Part shown: positions 11,257 to 22,492 of the stretch, piece after piece
How the letters are laid out: each line of letters starts with the position of its first letter
Position numbering within the stretch: position 1 is the first letter of the stretch
Assembly: GCA_963678705.1 (NCBI GenBank)
Contig: OY783216.1
Coordinates: forward strand, 5,332,001-5,396,000
Direction of reading: 5' to 3'
Length of the DNA stretch: 64,000 nucleotides
From: Panorpa germanica
Lineage: Eukaryota > Arthropoda > Insecta > Mecoptera > Panorpidae
Made by a program: the position numbers and the translations under genes
Notes under the pieces: generated by a model
Seen by the model: only the letters and a program-made list of their open reading frames with translations
Told to the model about the DNA's origin: nothing
Database searches by the model: none

Positions 11257-11941
11257 ATGTCATTCATAGATATAGCCGTCAATGGATGACTATTTCTCAT
11301 CTAGGACAATTTCATAATTAGCATAGATACTTATTGTAACAGATTGTAACGCATATTATTAAGTGAGAAAAATAAGTTGGCATTCAAAGTCTCTTATTAC
11401 TTTTTTAATATCAGTTTATTTAAATGTAACTCAAGTTTAATACCAAAAAAACCAGAAATGTAATTGAACATACAGTTTTAACTACATTAAAATACACAAA
11501 GATAAAAATCAAGAATTAAAGTAAACGTCTGGTTAAGTTAACCAGCCAGTTTAACCCGCTGATCAAAATAGCTATAATTAAATGATGAATGATAACAGTT
11601 AATTTGATGGTTGACTTTTTAATATTTTAGCATACGGCTGTCACATTCTACCGGACTCTCAAAGTTAGATGCAGTTAATCGTTAAGGCGCTGTACAAATA
11701 TGTATAAAGCGCCAGATTCTTAGAGCATATATATATATATATGGAGAGTGAATGCTGGACCTAAAAGTGTGTTCAAAATGTGTGCGAGAGAGAAAGGTAT
11801 ATGTTGCTATTTGTATCTATGCGCATGCGTCAAAAGTGACAGTTGTTAAGTCAGAGCTGTCTAGATATAATACGTGACAGTTGTTAAGTATGACATTATA
11901 TCGATGTAGAATAATGTAGATATGTATAAATATAAATAAAC
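11257..11941. other. Sequence without recognised features
   Basis: Contains a short (AT)9 run near 11730. No coding region or known repeat was seen. Confidence 0.4.
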
Positions 11942-12175
11942 TAGTTTTCTCAACGCCCCCTTTTCCAATTTTTCAATTTCTAATATTCAAAAAATGTTAG
12001 CATTGAACACCGTAATACATATGCAAAATTTCAACTTTCTATCTTTTACGGATTACCAGTTATACAGCGAAAAGTGTTTGTTATTTTTTCCAATTTTTAT
12101 CAAAATTACAGGTTTCCAGGAAATTCAGGGAAAAATCCGAGGACGCCAAAAGTCTTAGAATTTTCTCTCTACGAA
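11942..12175 (-). repeat. Dispersed repeat N, copy N1
   Basis: The minus strand matches 36900-37140. Shared blocks include AAATTCTAAGACTTTTGGCG, TGAATTTCCTGG and AAAGATAGAAAGTTGAAATT. The minus-strand 3' boundary reads GAAAACTAG followed by T, as at Helitron ends, but no convincing 5' TC end was found. Confidence 0.6.
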
Positions 12176-12188
12176 ACAGTCAAGATAA

Positions 12189-12330
12189 ACTAACGATGCA
12201 TACGCACCAACTAAATTAAGTAAACTTAAAATGTGAAAAGGAATGCTTAAACGAAAACCTGAAATCTAGATTACAATATTAAATAAAAACAGTAAATTAA
12301 ATATCAAAACAGTGAGTGGGAATGAGGCTT
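12189..12330 (+). mobile_element. MITE family B, truncated copy B6
   Basis: The right end of the family only: AACGATGCATACGCACCAAC through AAAACAGTGAGTGGGAATGA. Confidence 0.8.
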
Positions 12331-12640
12331 AAGTCGCATCAAAATTTTGTAAATAGCTTTTTCGTAGAACAATTTTTTGTTGTAACTTTTATAATTAAAA
12401 ATTTACAAGCATGAATAAATTAAAGTTAAGTGTAGTACTAGAGCACTACATATTAATTATTGTCTGTAACTTAAGATATATTGTTGTTTATGGGGTCCTA
12501 TGTTCGAGCAGGAGTTTTCTTTATATCTTACTTACTAGTCAACATTTATAATGATTTCTTAATAATAATTAATTCTACGTATTCATCATTTATTCCAGCG
12601 TGATAATTCCTTAAAAACGCTTAGCTAATTTAAGTAGCGA
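12331..12640. other. Sequence without recognised features
   Basis: No coding region or repeat was recognised. Confidence 0.4.
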
Positions 12641-12970
12641 GTGGATCCCTCATCCTTACAGCACGGTAAGTTTTTAAGTTTCACGAAAATTAGCCGGCGG
12701 TTAATCTTCAATTGCGCGCATTGCAGTTGTTCCTGCTCCTGCTCTTCCTCCTCCTCCCCCCACAGAACAGCTCCAGGGATCTATTACCGTAATCACGGGT
12801 CACATTTGATCTTCATTAATTATTATATGATGATTATTTTAGCCCTCAAGGTACTCATACTCTTCCAGCAGCGCTCAATTCAGATTCTTTGCAAAAGAGG
12901 GAAGAAAACCATCGACTATCAACTGAAATATATTCGTACGTTTAATTTGATTTTGCATGGCACCTGCTAA
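12641..12970 (+). other. Open frame overlapping a possible small intron
   Basis: An uninterrupted 109-codon frame (starting from GTG, not ATG) crosses a consensus-like splice donor (CACG|GTAAGT at 12666) and a strong acceptor, a long pyrimidine tract ending CCCCCCACAG at 12765. The implied intron is 100 bp. Neither the unspliced nor the spliced translation resembles a protein I know. This could be two exons of an unidentified gene or a chance arrangement. Confidence 0.2.
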
Positions 12971-13566
12971 AGAGGTCTTGTTGGAAGTCTTATACGAATT
13001 CACCTACATGCATATATATGTGTATGTTTGTGCGTGTTTGTACATGTTGCATGTCTGTGTGTATATTAAACTTACGCCTGGATAAACACAAGATATTTAT
13101 TATCAGTAATCGAACTAATTTAAATTGCATGTTCTTTTGTAAACGACTTTTTGAAATATTATTTAGTATTATCGATTGATCTACCTTTGTTAATTGTTTT
13201 ATTAAATTAGATATACGAGTATTTTTAGCAGGATGTATAAGCTATGAAAGTACGCACCACTGTAATGGGTTTACTGTGGCAACAACTGAGATCTAAATGC
13301 TTTTCGATGCCATCTCGTTTAATGTCGTCGATATAGTGGCGCAGCCTCCTAACAGCAGACGATATTCTACAATGGTGGTAGTTTTAGTAGTGGCATGGCC
13401 ATATATATATGGAATACACCGCTTCAATAAACATACTTCTTGGTTATTGAATTTGTAGAATTCTACTCCTTAAAAGGGATTACAATATCTCAATACTATT
13501 TTTAAAAATTTCGACAAAAGAAAGTTAAATATTAATATTATTGTTATTATCCCTGTTTTTAGTAAT
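12971..13566. other. Sequence without recognised features
   Basis: Includes a TG/AT-rich low-complexity stretch (about 13010-13070). Nothing else was recognised. Confidence 0.4.
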
Positions 13567-13905
13567 GTACACATTTTCTTTTTTTTAAATATTTATTTGA
13601 GTGCATCAACTTTTAAAGGTTATTAGCACTTAAAAAGAATATATACATTTATAAACATTTACAATACATAATTCATAATTTACAACTTATAAACTTACTT
13701 ATATACTTAAAATAGAAAGATTAAATTGGATTTGTTTATAAATTCAATAAGGATTTTTAGATTTTCCTTGCTTTCAAATATCAGCCTATATTCCTGAGGC
13801 ATATTACATTCTTGTCTCTGCGACGAGTATCTTGAGCATTGAATAATAATATGCTTTACAGTTAATGGGTTGTTACATATACATTATCTTGGTAAATATT
13901 ATCCC
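13567..13905 (-). mobile_element. Family S (I-type) non-LTR retrotransposon 3' end, copy S2
   Basis: This is the best coding copy of family S. The minus strand reads CNNPLTVKHIIIQCSRYSSQ, then RQECNMPQEYRLIFESKENL and KILIEFINKSNLIFLF before a stop. The pattern C..C...LTV.HI...C..Y...R is the C-terminal zinc-knuckle-like tail found after RNase H in I-clade elements. The 3' UTR ends in the T-rich block at 13567-13600. Truncated at the 5' side. Confidence 0.75.
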
Positions 13906-14092
13906 CATTTAAAAAAGTAAATTATGTAACAACCTTAATGTAATTTGTGATTCCAGCTAAATTAATAGAATTAATGAGCAGAAATGCTTAAATCTGCCGA
14001 AACACTCACTCCTATCTAAGAAAAACTTTATAATGTAGTTAGCAATGATTTTTAGCACGATTAGGAAAGAATTTGTGATGGCGACAGTCCAC

Positions 14093-14271
14093 TCTCGGCG
14101 AGACATTTGTCATAACATTTGTCGATCTGTCTCACCTCTCGTTTCCTTTGACTTGTGACTCATCAACCGAGGCTAGCCAAAACGAGGCGAGACCAAGCGA
14201 GGAAAGCCAATACAAGGCGAGAGCTGCAGTACAGACTCGTTCTCGCCTGTCTCGATGAGAGTGCACTGCCG
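14093..14271. mobile_element. Short TIR element K rich in GGCGAGA
   Basis: Termini CAGTCCACTCTCGGCGAGAC and GTCTCGATGAGAGTGCACTG are imperfect inverted repeats. The interior carries repeated CGAGGC/GGCGAG motifs (AACGAGGCGAGACCAAGCGA) and is much more GC-rich than its surroundings. The size and CA...TG ends would fit a hAT-type MITE, but I found no clean 8-bp duplication. Confidence 0.55.
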
Positions 14272-14397
14272 GCGTAACATAAGAATTTGCTCACTTGCTA
14301 TATTTTACTTATTTAATTTTTTAAAACAAATAATATTTTCGTTCTAGTTTACAAGGACATGACAGATTGGCAGTTATATTATATAATAAAGAATATA

Positions 14398-14757
14398 TCT
14401 TCTTCTTAATATATATAAATTACGTGTCACTGTGTTGTCCGCTATGGACTCTTAAACTACTTAACCGATTTTAATGAAATTTGTACACCGTGTGCAGTTT
14501 GACCCAACTTGAAAGATAGGATAGCTTACATCTCAATTTATTTATCTTATTGCTAATTATTTGTCTATTAATTATCTGTATATGACATATGACATCGGGC
14601 GACGATGATGGCGACATCTGTTGACTAGATTGAGTAAATATTCTGTTGAGTAAATCGAAATCTGTTGACTAGATTGACTAAATATTCAATAGATGGCGCT
14701 ATGTAATGTAATATGACAAAAACGTTAGTCACAGCAACGCGTGGCCGGGACAGCTAG
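14398..14757 (+). mobile_element. Non-autonomous Helitron-like element 1
   Basis: Begins TCTTCTTCTTAATATATATA preceded by A, and ends CCGGGACAGCTAG followed by T, the TC...CTAG structure inserted between A and T. The 5' part contains AACCGATTTTAATGAAATTT and the 3' part CAACGCGTGGCCGGGACAGC, which resemble short Helitron-like repeats common in insects. It has no Rep/helicase coding and carries a partial internal duplication (CTGTTGACTAGATTGA twice near 14620-14680). Confidence 0.65.
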
Positions 14758-15300
14758 TATATATATAAAAATACTTTAAAGTAGAGTTCATATGAATGGC
14801 GCATGTTGGAGTCACACTAGTTTGGACCAGACTTAAGTGGGTAACTTATAGAAAATGTGACTTTCCTTAAGCAAAGTAATAAAGTGATATATTTGTTGCA
14901 TGTTAACTAAAAACTATCAATCGAAATAGAATAATAAATGAATTAACCCTTATAAAATATTCATAACTCGAAATAAATATCAGTTATCACTTGTTAATGT
15001 CCATGGAACGTCAAATCGACTTGTAGGTATTGTACCTGTCGATGAATAGTAGTGAAGTATACAAAAGCATCAGCACCATCTATCAAGGAAACGAGGAACT
15101 AACTCGTCGATAAGAGTAGCAAGTAGTAGCTTTGTTTGGTGCAAACATAGCGTGTGCGTTTACGTTAATATTGAAACAATCTAGAAGCGAATCATTTAAC
15201 AACATCGCTTTAAATAATTGATGTTAGATAATCGACTGTCCCTAATGCTTCTATTCCCTCCTTCCCATTTGCAGTGTTAGACTTTATAAGATTGTTGTGT
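14758..15300. other. Sequence without recognised features
   Basis: No coding region or known repeat was recognised. Confidence 0.4.
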
Positions 15301-15720
15301 TAACACATCACTCAATAAGTTCGTAGGATGATTTATACAAACTTCAGGATAACGCCACTATTGACAAATTTATATGATTTTTAGATAGTACCAACCTTCA
15401 AACGATATGTGTCAAACATATTCATTCATTTCATAACATTCGGGCCATTAGTTTACGAGTTACAGACGTTTTCGTGACGCTACTTTTGTTATTTTCAAAA
15501 TAATAGAAAAATTTGAATTTCTTTCTTTTTTTTAAATATTTATTTGAGAGCTTCAACGTTCAAAAGATATTAGCAATAACAATACATAATTTACAACTTA
15601 AAAACATATTTAATATAAAGAGATTAAATTGGTTTTGTTTATAAACTCAATAGGGTTTTTCAGATTAAATTTAAATTTCGTATGTTGATAAAGCATTGAT
15701 TTTTTAATGAACAAAAAATA
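15301..15720 (+). mobile_element. Mariner 5' end (copy J1), split by a retroelement
   Basis: The 5' TIR/UTR (CATCACTCAATAAGTTCGTA, GATAGTACCAACCTTCAAAC) leads into the start of a mariner transposase reading EKFEF at 15506-15520. It resumes after an insertion at 15679 as RMLIKH and then a stop. Mariner proteins of this type begin with a segment close to EFRVLIKHCFLMGKNT. The rest of the transposase is missing. Related 5' ends lie at 42.0 kb (minus) and 49.75 kb (plus). Confidence 0.75.
15521..15672 (-). mobile_element. Family S retrotransposon 3' end (copy S3) inside mariner J1
   Basis: The T-rich tail TTTTTTTTAAATATTTATTT and the family S 3' UTR interrupt the mariner N-terminal codons. AATTT occurs at both junctions and is a plausible target duplication. 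Confidence 0.7.
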
Positions 15721-15946
15721 CCGAGTCCGAATAACACTTATGAAACCATTGCTTATATAATATAACGATTTGATAATGAACTTAAAATGGAAATTATCAA
15801 GTAAATAACTATTACTATTGATATTTGTATAAAATGAACCTGTGTATATTAATCTGGTCAATTTAAACATAAAAATAGTGGTCAAATAACAAAAATTCCC
15901 GGATATGTGTGTACACATATAATCTGATGGAAAATCTGATCTAAGA
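15721..15946. other. Sequence without recognised features
   Basis: Overlaps a 120-codon minus-strand open frame (15610-15972) that also crosses the mariner, retroelement and hAT pieces. It is therefore almost certainly not a gene. Confidence 0.5.
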
Positions 15947-16204
15947 ATGCTTTTCAGTGGCGTAGCTATCAATGATACGGCCCCCCCGGGCTACAAGGGC
16001 CCCAAACGTGTGTTAGCAAAAATTCGAAAAATGTTATCCATAATCTCACTTAAACTCTTAGGCCGTACTTTGCTTAGTTCTTAGGAATATATATTTATTT
16101 TAATTCAATGCGAGCGTCTTTGTTCCTTTTGTGAAAAATCATTGGGGCCCCCAACAAATTTGACACGGGGCCCGCCTAAGGCACGCTATTTTACTGATGC
16201 GTTT
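15947..16204. mobile_element. Small hAT MITE with near-perfect 8-bp duplication
   Basis: The core 15955-16196 begins CAGTGGCGTAGCTATC, the widespread hAT terminus also seen at 46.05 kb. It ends in a decayed complement, CACGCTATTTTACTG. Flanks are ATGCTTTT and ATGCGTTT, 7 of 8 identical. The interior contains CGGCCCCCCCGGGCTAC and GACACGGGGCCCGCC, typical of GC-rich subterminal hAT sequence. Non-coding. Confidence 0.65.
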
Positions 16205-16529
16205 ACACATCAGCAAAATACTATACTAGATATAGTTCAGATAATCCTATCTACGCCATTGTATAGAACTAGAGAGAAATTATAAATTGAAAAATGCAAA
16301 ATGATATCGTCCTCCAAATGCATTTGTTTCCGTTCACGCTTTCACATTTAAATGCAATCAGGTAAACCACGTTGCGTGTTTTCTGGATAATCTAAACTGC
16401 AGTTCCATTTCCCGTTTACCAAGATTGTAAAACGGAAAATGTTTCAATTAAAAAAAATAATATTTATTGTGGTTGCTTACTAAAAACTACAATGGGGGAG
16501 TTTACTGTAATCGTATTATAAATCATTTT
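16205..16529. other. Sequence without recognised features
   Basis: A further hAT-like right terminus (CCTATCTACGCCATTG, near 16246) may be a separate fragment. Nothing else was seen. Confidence 0.35.
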
Positions 16530-17170
16530 TTAAATATATTTATTTATTTGTTTTGACTTTTATTCGTCATAGCCACCATCAAACATTTTTTTTACATATT
16601 TAACATTTAATAATTAATTTTGAATCACTTAGCAAAAATTAGTATTAACAGGGAAAGTTTTAATCACATCTAATATTTCACTATTGAATTTTGATCTTTC
16701 TAAACTATAATTTCTGCATTCAAATATAATATGATCCAAAGTTCCTTCTTCACCACATTGACATCTATCGTCGGATTTAATATTAATTTGGTACAGGTGA
16801 GCTGGACAGGTGAGTTTTACAATGATTACTTTTGATTCTGATTATAGTTGATATAATTTTGCGGGACTCATTTCTAAACCGTCTTTTCTTACTTAAATTT
16901 GGATGTAACATATAATAATCTCTTCCTTTTAACTGACTTTTGTTAATGGAATTTTGATTTCTCAAATTGAAGTTCAATTTTCTGATTATATTAAAAATTT
17001 CGCAGTTTCATTTCCTCTTATTCCACAATGTCCTGATATCTACATAAATTTTATGGTATTATTTTTAGTTATTAAGTTGATATACAGCTCCTTAATTTTG
17101 CATGTCAAAATATCATTATTTGATTTGTGACAATTAGAATTTAAATTTTTTAGAATTTCGGCCTATTTCC
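16530..17170 (-). mobile_element. I-type non-LTR retrotransposon, RNase H to 3' end, degraded
   Basis: The minus strand contains an RNase H-like stretch (KIKELYINLITKNNTIKFM, stop, ISGHCGIRGNETAK) matching the conserved W.PGHCGI.GNE.AD signature. It continues FNLRNQNSINKSQLKGRD, SRKIISTIIRI, PAHLYQINIKSDDRCQCG and EEGTLDHIIFECRNYSLERS to FPVNTNFC and a stop. The CQCG..GTLDHIIFEC motif is a terminal zinc knuckle. The 3' end is T-rich on the plus strand at about 16525-16600. Several stops and frame changes make it non-functional. A sister copy lies at 59.3 kb. Confidence 0.85.
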
Positions 17171-18934
17171 GATGCTGAGTCTTGTCACCGGTGGTGTCGT
17201 GCCCTCTTATATGTGAACTACATCGCTGCCTATATAATTATGTATGTGCAAAACCAATTTAAATTAGGTAATAACCGGGTGTGTGGAGTGAATCCGAAAA
17301 TACAGCAGTTAGCGTCAAGTGTCATTGCTCTTGCCCACTGTGTTGTCTAAATAATTGATAATCCCACACTTTCCTCTCCCTCCCTCCTTCCACATAAAAT
17401 CAATTGTAAATAGTCGTACTTGCCTTTTATCTATTGTAAACTATCATTGCCCCTCTACTCAAGCTATTTCATTACATAGTTTTTTGGGTAGTACTAAAAT
17501 TACCCAAAATTCTAAACATATCAAAAAAATCTTTTCTAAAAATCACAACCTTAACCTCAAAATCCAATCTTATCACTGAACATTTTAGAACAGTGTCTTT
17601 AAAATGAGACTACACCGTTCACTGCACCGCGGTCTTAAGTTCATTACACGCGTAAGACTTAAGAGAGCGGCCAATCAGCTGCCGGAAAATTTGCATAAAT
17701 TCGTTAATCAACTTTTGTATATTGAAATACTTAAATTAATAATAAATAGGGCAATGGTCATGTGTTGGCATGGCCGTTATAGAACTGGTTTCAAAATTCA
17801 ATGGATATAATTAAAAACATATTGTAAGGGTTAAAAACAGGAAAGGAATGAAGAAGATAAAGTTATATGCACATTACGCCTGAATCAGAATAGAGCTGCA
17901 ACATACATAACTCCACTATTTTTAACTTAAATTTGAGATAATAATAGACACACATTTTAAAATATAAATATATACAGATGTATACACATATTGGAGCTTA
18001 TATAGACGGGCGCTTAAAACGATAATTAACTAGTTTAAAATAACATTAAATATTAATTAGATAACACAATATTTAGACAAAGTATAAACAACAAAATCGT
18101 GCAGCTAATAACTCGATTAAAATAAACCGAAGAGCAGTAGTTTTCATTAATTTAATATAATTATTTTTTACCACAATTATAAAAGCAGCTATTTAAATGA
18201 ATGCCATAATTATGCAAAAATAATGTGGCTATTAATATATAATCAAAAATAATGATTTGATGGTGAAACGTGCAATTATAATTCATGAGGCACAAGCACT
18301 AATCTTCGTTCTATTGTTTAAGAATTCCTCCGAAAGATTCAACGATTCAGAATAATTATATGTAATTGATTACGAGTCTTAATTAGCGTGGATGTGGCCA
18401 GTGGACCATGAAGTCTGAATTGCAGTTGTATTTGGAAGAAACTGATAATGTTGGTAAGGTTTAATCGCAACTGTTAGAGCAGTTGTGTCTAAATTTTAAC
18501 AGTACAGTCAAGTTTGTTTACGGAATTATTTTCAACTGAAAAAATAACACGTGAAGTATACATACCTTTGGTTATATGGAACCAGAGCCGTTTTAGGTTA
18601 TGTAGTGGTACTTCGGCACGCAGAGATTGGGGCCCATCTAGAAAGTAAAAAAGTTTTTTAGTGACTTTATTGCTTAGCTTTAAACGAGTCAAATATTTTG
18701 AGGAAATTCACTTTAAATTAATCACTAATACGGATTACACATAAACGCTTATCCTAAACGTTATGTCTACACACGGTTATTCTTAGTCTGACCCTCATAA
18801 ACCTTATTATTTCTAATTAGTTCCTCTTTTATCCGTGTAATTAACAACCTCGTAACTCATGCCACAAAACTGAAGAAAACATAACAAAAATGGAAGTCTT
18901 GTTCAACATATATTGCTTACGTTATAAAATTGCG
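17171..18934. other. Sequence without recognised features
   Basis: Open frames of 60-75 codons here (for example 17355-17579 and 17604-17810) show no recognisable motif. A lone CAGAGCCG motif resembling a hAT terminus occurs at 18583. No RNA gene was seen. Confidence 0.4.
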
Positions 18935-19440
18935 AAACGAAGAGAAAACAGAGATAGAAAAGAAGAAAAGAGGTATGAGGAAGAGCAAAGAAAGGAGTAA
19001 AAAGCGAGTAGGAACGCAGGATCATATGAAGAGGAATGAGAATTAAGTGAGATAGTGCTAAGAAGATAATTAAATTGTTGGAAGAAGGCAGGGAGGAAAG
19101 AAGTTGGATAGCGGAGGAAAAATAAAGAATGGTAGCAAGAAAAGGAGAAAGAAAGGACAGAAAGAGAGGAGTAGTGGAGAAAAAAGAAGACATGGTATTA
19201 CTTTATATTAATATTTTACGTGTTTAAATAACTTAAAAAGTTGTAGTGGTATTGTATTAGTGTAGTGAATAGAAGTAGAAAGGAGTGGGAAAGAGGACAG
19301 TCAGGAGAAAGAAGAAAAAAGGTGGCGAAGTGACTGCAATTATCGATGATATTCATAGGAGAAAAGGACACGGGGGTAGTGAAATAGATGAAGAGATGGT
19401 TGAAGAGAGTGAAGCAGGAATATAAATGGAGAAACGGGCA
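18935..19440 (+). mobile_element. Probable family R retrotransposon 3' fragment (copy R2), purine-rich
   Basis: A strongly A/G-biased plus strand. One frame reads EEGREERSWIAEE near 19080-19122, resembling the R-family C-terminus LLKGGSEGKRWMAEI of the copy at 27.9 kb. The coding frame is badly broken and the limits are uncertain. The complementary 96- and 76-codon frames (18903-19193 and 19216-19446, minus) are artefacts of the purine bias. Confidence 0.45.
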
Positions 19441-19484
19441 GAGCAAAAGAGTATAACTAAAGTATAATTAAAAAATATAAGTTA

Positions 19485-19699
19485 TAATTCAAATTACGAG
19501 AGTTCGGTGGCGACACATACTTAAAACAAGTTGTGGGGTATAAACTGCCGATATAACTAAAAAATACTGACTCACTTATTTTTCTATAATGTATATTGAA
19601 ACCAATAACATAAAATTCATTATCGTATTATAGATTTATACCGCTCTTATAACCTCTTTTAAGTATAAGTCGCCGCCGAACTGTCGTGTTTTAGACTAT
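19485..19699. mobile_element. MITE family A, copy A4
   Basis: Starts TTCAAATTACGAGAGTTCGG and ends GTCGTGTTTTAGACTATA. Confidence 0.85.
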
Positions 19700-21883
19700 A
19701 TATATAAAACTATTATACATATATATTAGAAAATGGCATGGAAAAGCATGTTGTAGTTACATGGCTAGTTTTTCTTTTGCCTATTGTTGCACGTTGGATT
19801 TTCCATATCAGCTATTCCAAGAATTGAGTCACTCAACTAGTATGTGCGCCTACCGATAATGGATATCTGCAACCACATTAACAAATTGAAGTTATGCCAA
19901 TTGTTCATACCTAGCTAATTATTATTATGTTTGTTAATTTTAAGTAGCATCTGCACGGTACAGTTTTGAATGCATCTTACTCACGCAGTGTTCCACGCTT
20001 CAGCTATAGCCAGCCGCACTGTGCTTCCACATTCTCCTGCTGGGGTAGGCAACCTTTTGTAGATTAACTTTACTCTATAACATATTTGAAAAAAATCTTA
20101 GTTTTAATTTTATAAATTTATATAAACTAAAAGGCGTATCAGTAAGACAAGACTGATTTAAATCTGCTACCATTTCTCACAGGTATAATTCCAACATTCA
20201 AAATTTTGCATATGCAGTCTTAAGACATAGCAAATTATTCATAGTATACTATAAAGTATAACAACACTTTCAAATCGTAAAATTTTTTAACTAAATATTC
20301 GATTGATTAGATTTCTCGTTTAAAATGTGTAAGTTTTTATAAAGTCTATAAATATAATATGTTTTTTTTTAAATTTTGTATATGTTACTATTGGAAATAT
20401 CAGTTGGGTAATATTAAATTAAGCACTAAATTAATAATATTTGATGTCTTTATTTCTTAACTGCATTTAAACGAATATCTTTACTCGAAGAGTTCTCTAT
20501 TTCGTCTGATTTAAATCGCATAAACACCTAAGATGGCAACATCCTTATGAAGAATCGTTTGTTACATAATGACCTCTCTTTCAGGCTCATTATATCATAT
20601 TAGTTTGACTGTTCACGCATATAGCCTTATGTCAAAAAGCAGTAAAGAAAATATAACCTATCATATTACTAATATAAATACTGATAATATATATTTATGT
20701 ATTGGTACCATAGAGAGAACTTTGAATACGATGTCAGTTTTTAAACGGAATAAAAACAACAGTTACGATGCCCAGATGTTGTGCACCCCTGAAACGTTTG
20801 CTTAGCCACTACTCTTTTAGAATTCGCACTGACACTGAACTATATTTATATAAATAATAATAACACATTACTGTGGTAATTTTAATTTGTATGAAAGACG
20901 ATTTAAAACCTATAAGACTTAATGAATAATGCACAAATAGTTTAATTTTGTAATAAATATAAAATGAATTGAAATTAATTTGACGGCAATAAATAATAGT
21001 AAATAATAGTAATAACCGAGACTTATAGGGATATTTAATTTTTACTGCAATTTGCACTGTAAAACGTAAAGGCCTGTAGAGAACGATTAGAAAAAAATAC
21101 AAAAATGATTTTAAACACACTATATGTTTCTAAATAATTAATATACTAATTTATACTCCATTTATAAACAAAACTTGAACATTTCTCTAACTTTTAACGT
21201 TTATTTGGTTTAAATAACTCAATCGTGTGCAAAGTTATTAACGTTTTTATATTTGAAAACATGAGGTAGCAAATCGATTGTCATTTTAGTACACTGTTAC
21301 CATCTATATCTAACTATATAACCATGAAGTAATATTTCACCTTAAAAACAAAAGAACAAAACGATAAATGTAAACAAATTTTACGGCAATTGTGAAACCA
21401 CGTTTATCTTAAATAAATAATAAATACTTCGATAACGAAAAGAGTTATCGCGTTGTGATTATATTTTTATTAACATTTAAATAGCCTTTGGCTAATCAGA
21501 AATCTATAGGTATACAAATGACGCAATTGTTTTTATTAAAGTACAAAAAGTGAATCAAGTAATAAATATTGGAAAGACGGATGTGAAGAAAATATATAAT
21601 AGCGGGTAGCGATGTTAATTTAATGGGCTTTAAGAAGATCTTATAAATAAAAATGACATTAATTCATATTCGGTGAAATTGTTATTACTTTTATTGCATT
21701 ATTTATTTATTATTATTGTTTTACGTTATACCCTTTGTTATTGCAGCATCTGGATTTTTTTAAATACCAGGTGTACCCAAAAAGTTTTAAGAATTCGTAG
21801 TAGGTTAAAATAGCCCCATCATGGACCTCCCCCCCTCTCTTCTAGATATACATTAAGACACTGTCCTTTAATTTTTTGCTAAT
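19700..21883. other. Sequence without recognised features
   Basis: Open frames up to 103 codons (20809-21120, minus) are compositionally biased and have no family resemblance I can see. AGGTGTACCCAAAAAGTTTT at 21769 looks like a mariner-type terminus, but no element could be delimited from it. Confidence 0.35.
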
Positions 21884-22492
21884 GAGCATGTGTCTTCATT
21901 TGTTAGTGGTCGATTTTTCAATTGTTGATTGAAATTGATGTTAATAAATGTGTATTGGCGTGTCTATTTTATTAAATATCTAAATATTGACGGAGATATA
22001 GCAATTAAAAGTTTGAATTGTAGTTTTAGCGCTAGAAATGGTCGGCCATATTTGTATGACGTGAAATGCATTTTAATGTCAGTTCTTTGTAGAATAGGTC
22101 AGTGCTGTGGTAAAGTTTTGTAGCTGTTGGTAGTCGAAATAATCAAGTCAAGTCAAAGAATAATAAGTTTCTATTTTATTTAATCCTGCTTAGGCAGACA
22201 TAATATTGGAATTTTATTGTTCTTTGAAATAGCTGTAAATAATATTTGTTATGTTGATATATAAATACATATAGCAGAGATTTATGAGCTGTAAGGTTGG
22301 CAGCGGTTGTGGTGTCACATGCATTTGGAATGCATATAACGTTGAATCCCTTTAATAATTAAAGAGACAGAATGACTTTTTTAATTGTTAATATCTCTTA
22401 ACATATAAGGAGTTATTAAAAAATAATTGAACATTTGAGGTTCTAGTAAACCTCGTACACTTTTATAGAAATTAAGACATAGGACACAAGCA
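21884..22492 (+). mobile_element. MITE family C, copy C1
   Basis: A 609-bp non-coding element. The right end AAGACATAGGACACAAGC complements a decayed left end (GCATGTGTCTTCATTTG). Landmarks shared with C2-C4 are GATTGAAATTGATGTTAATA, TATTGACGGAGATATAGCAA, TTTAGCGCTAGAAATGGTCG and CTTTAATAATTAAAGAGACA. Confidence 0.8.

Noticed and set aside
15610-15972. The longest open frame in the window (120 codons, minus)
   Set aside because: It crosses the S3 tail, mariner J1 and the left end of a hAT MITE, has AT-driven composition and shows no motif.
18903-19446. Minus-strand 96- and 76-codon frames rich in S, L, F and P that look like membrane proteins
   Set aside because: They are the complement of a purine-rich retroelement fragment on the plus strand, a known source of false open frames.
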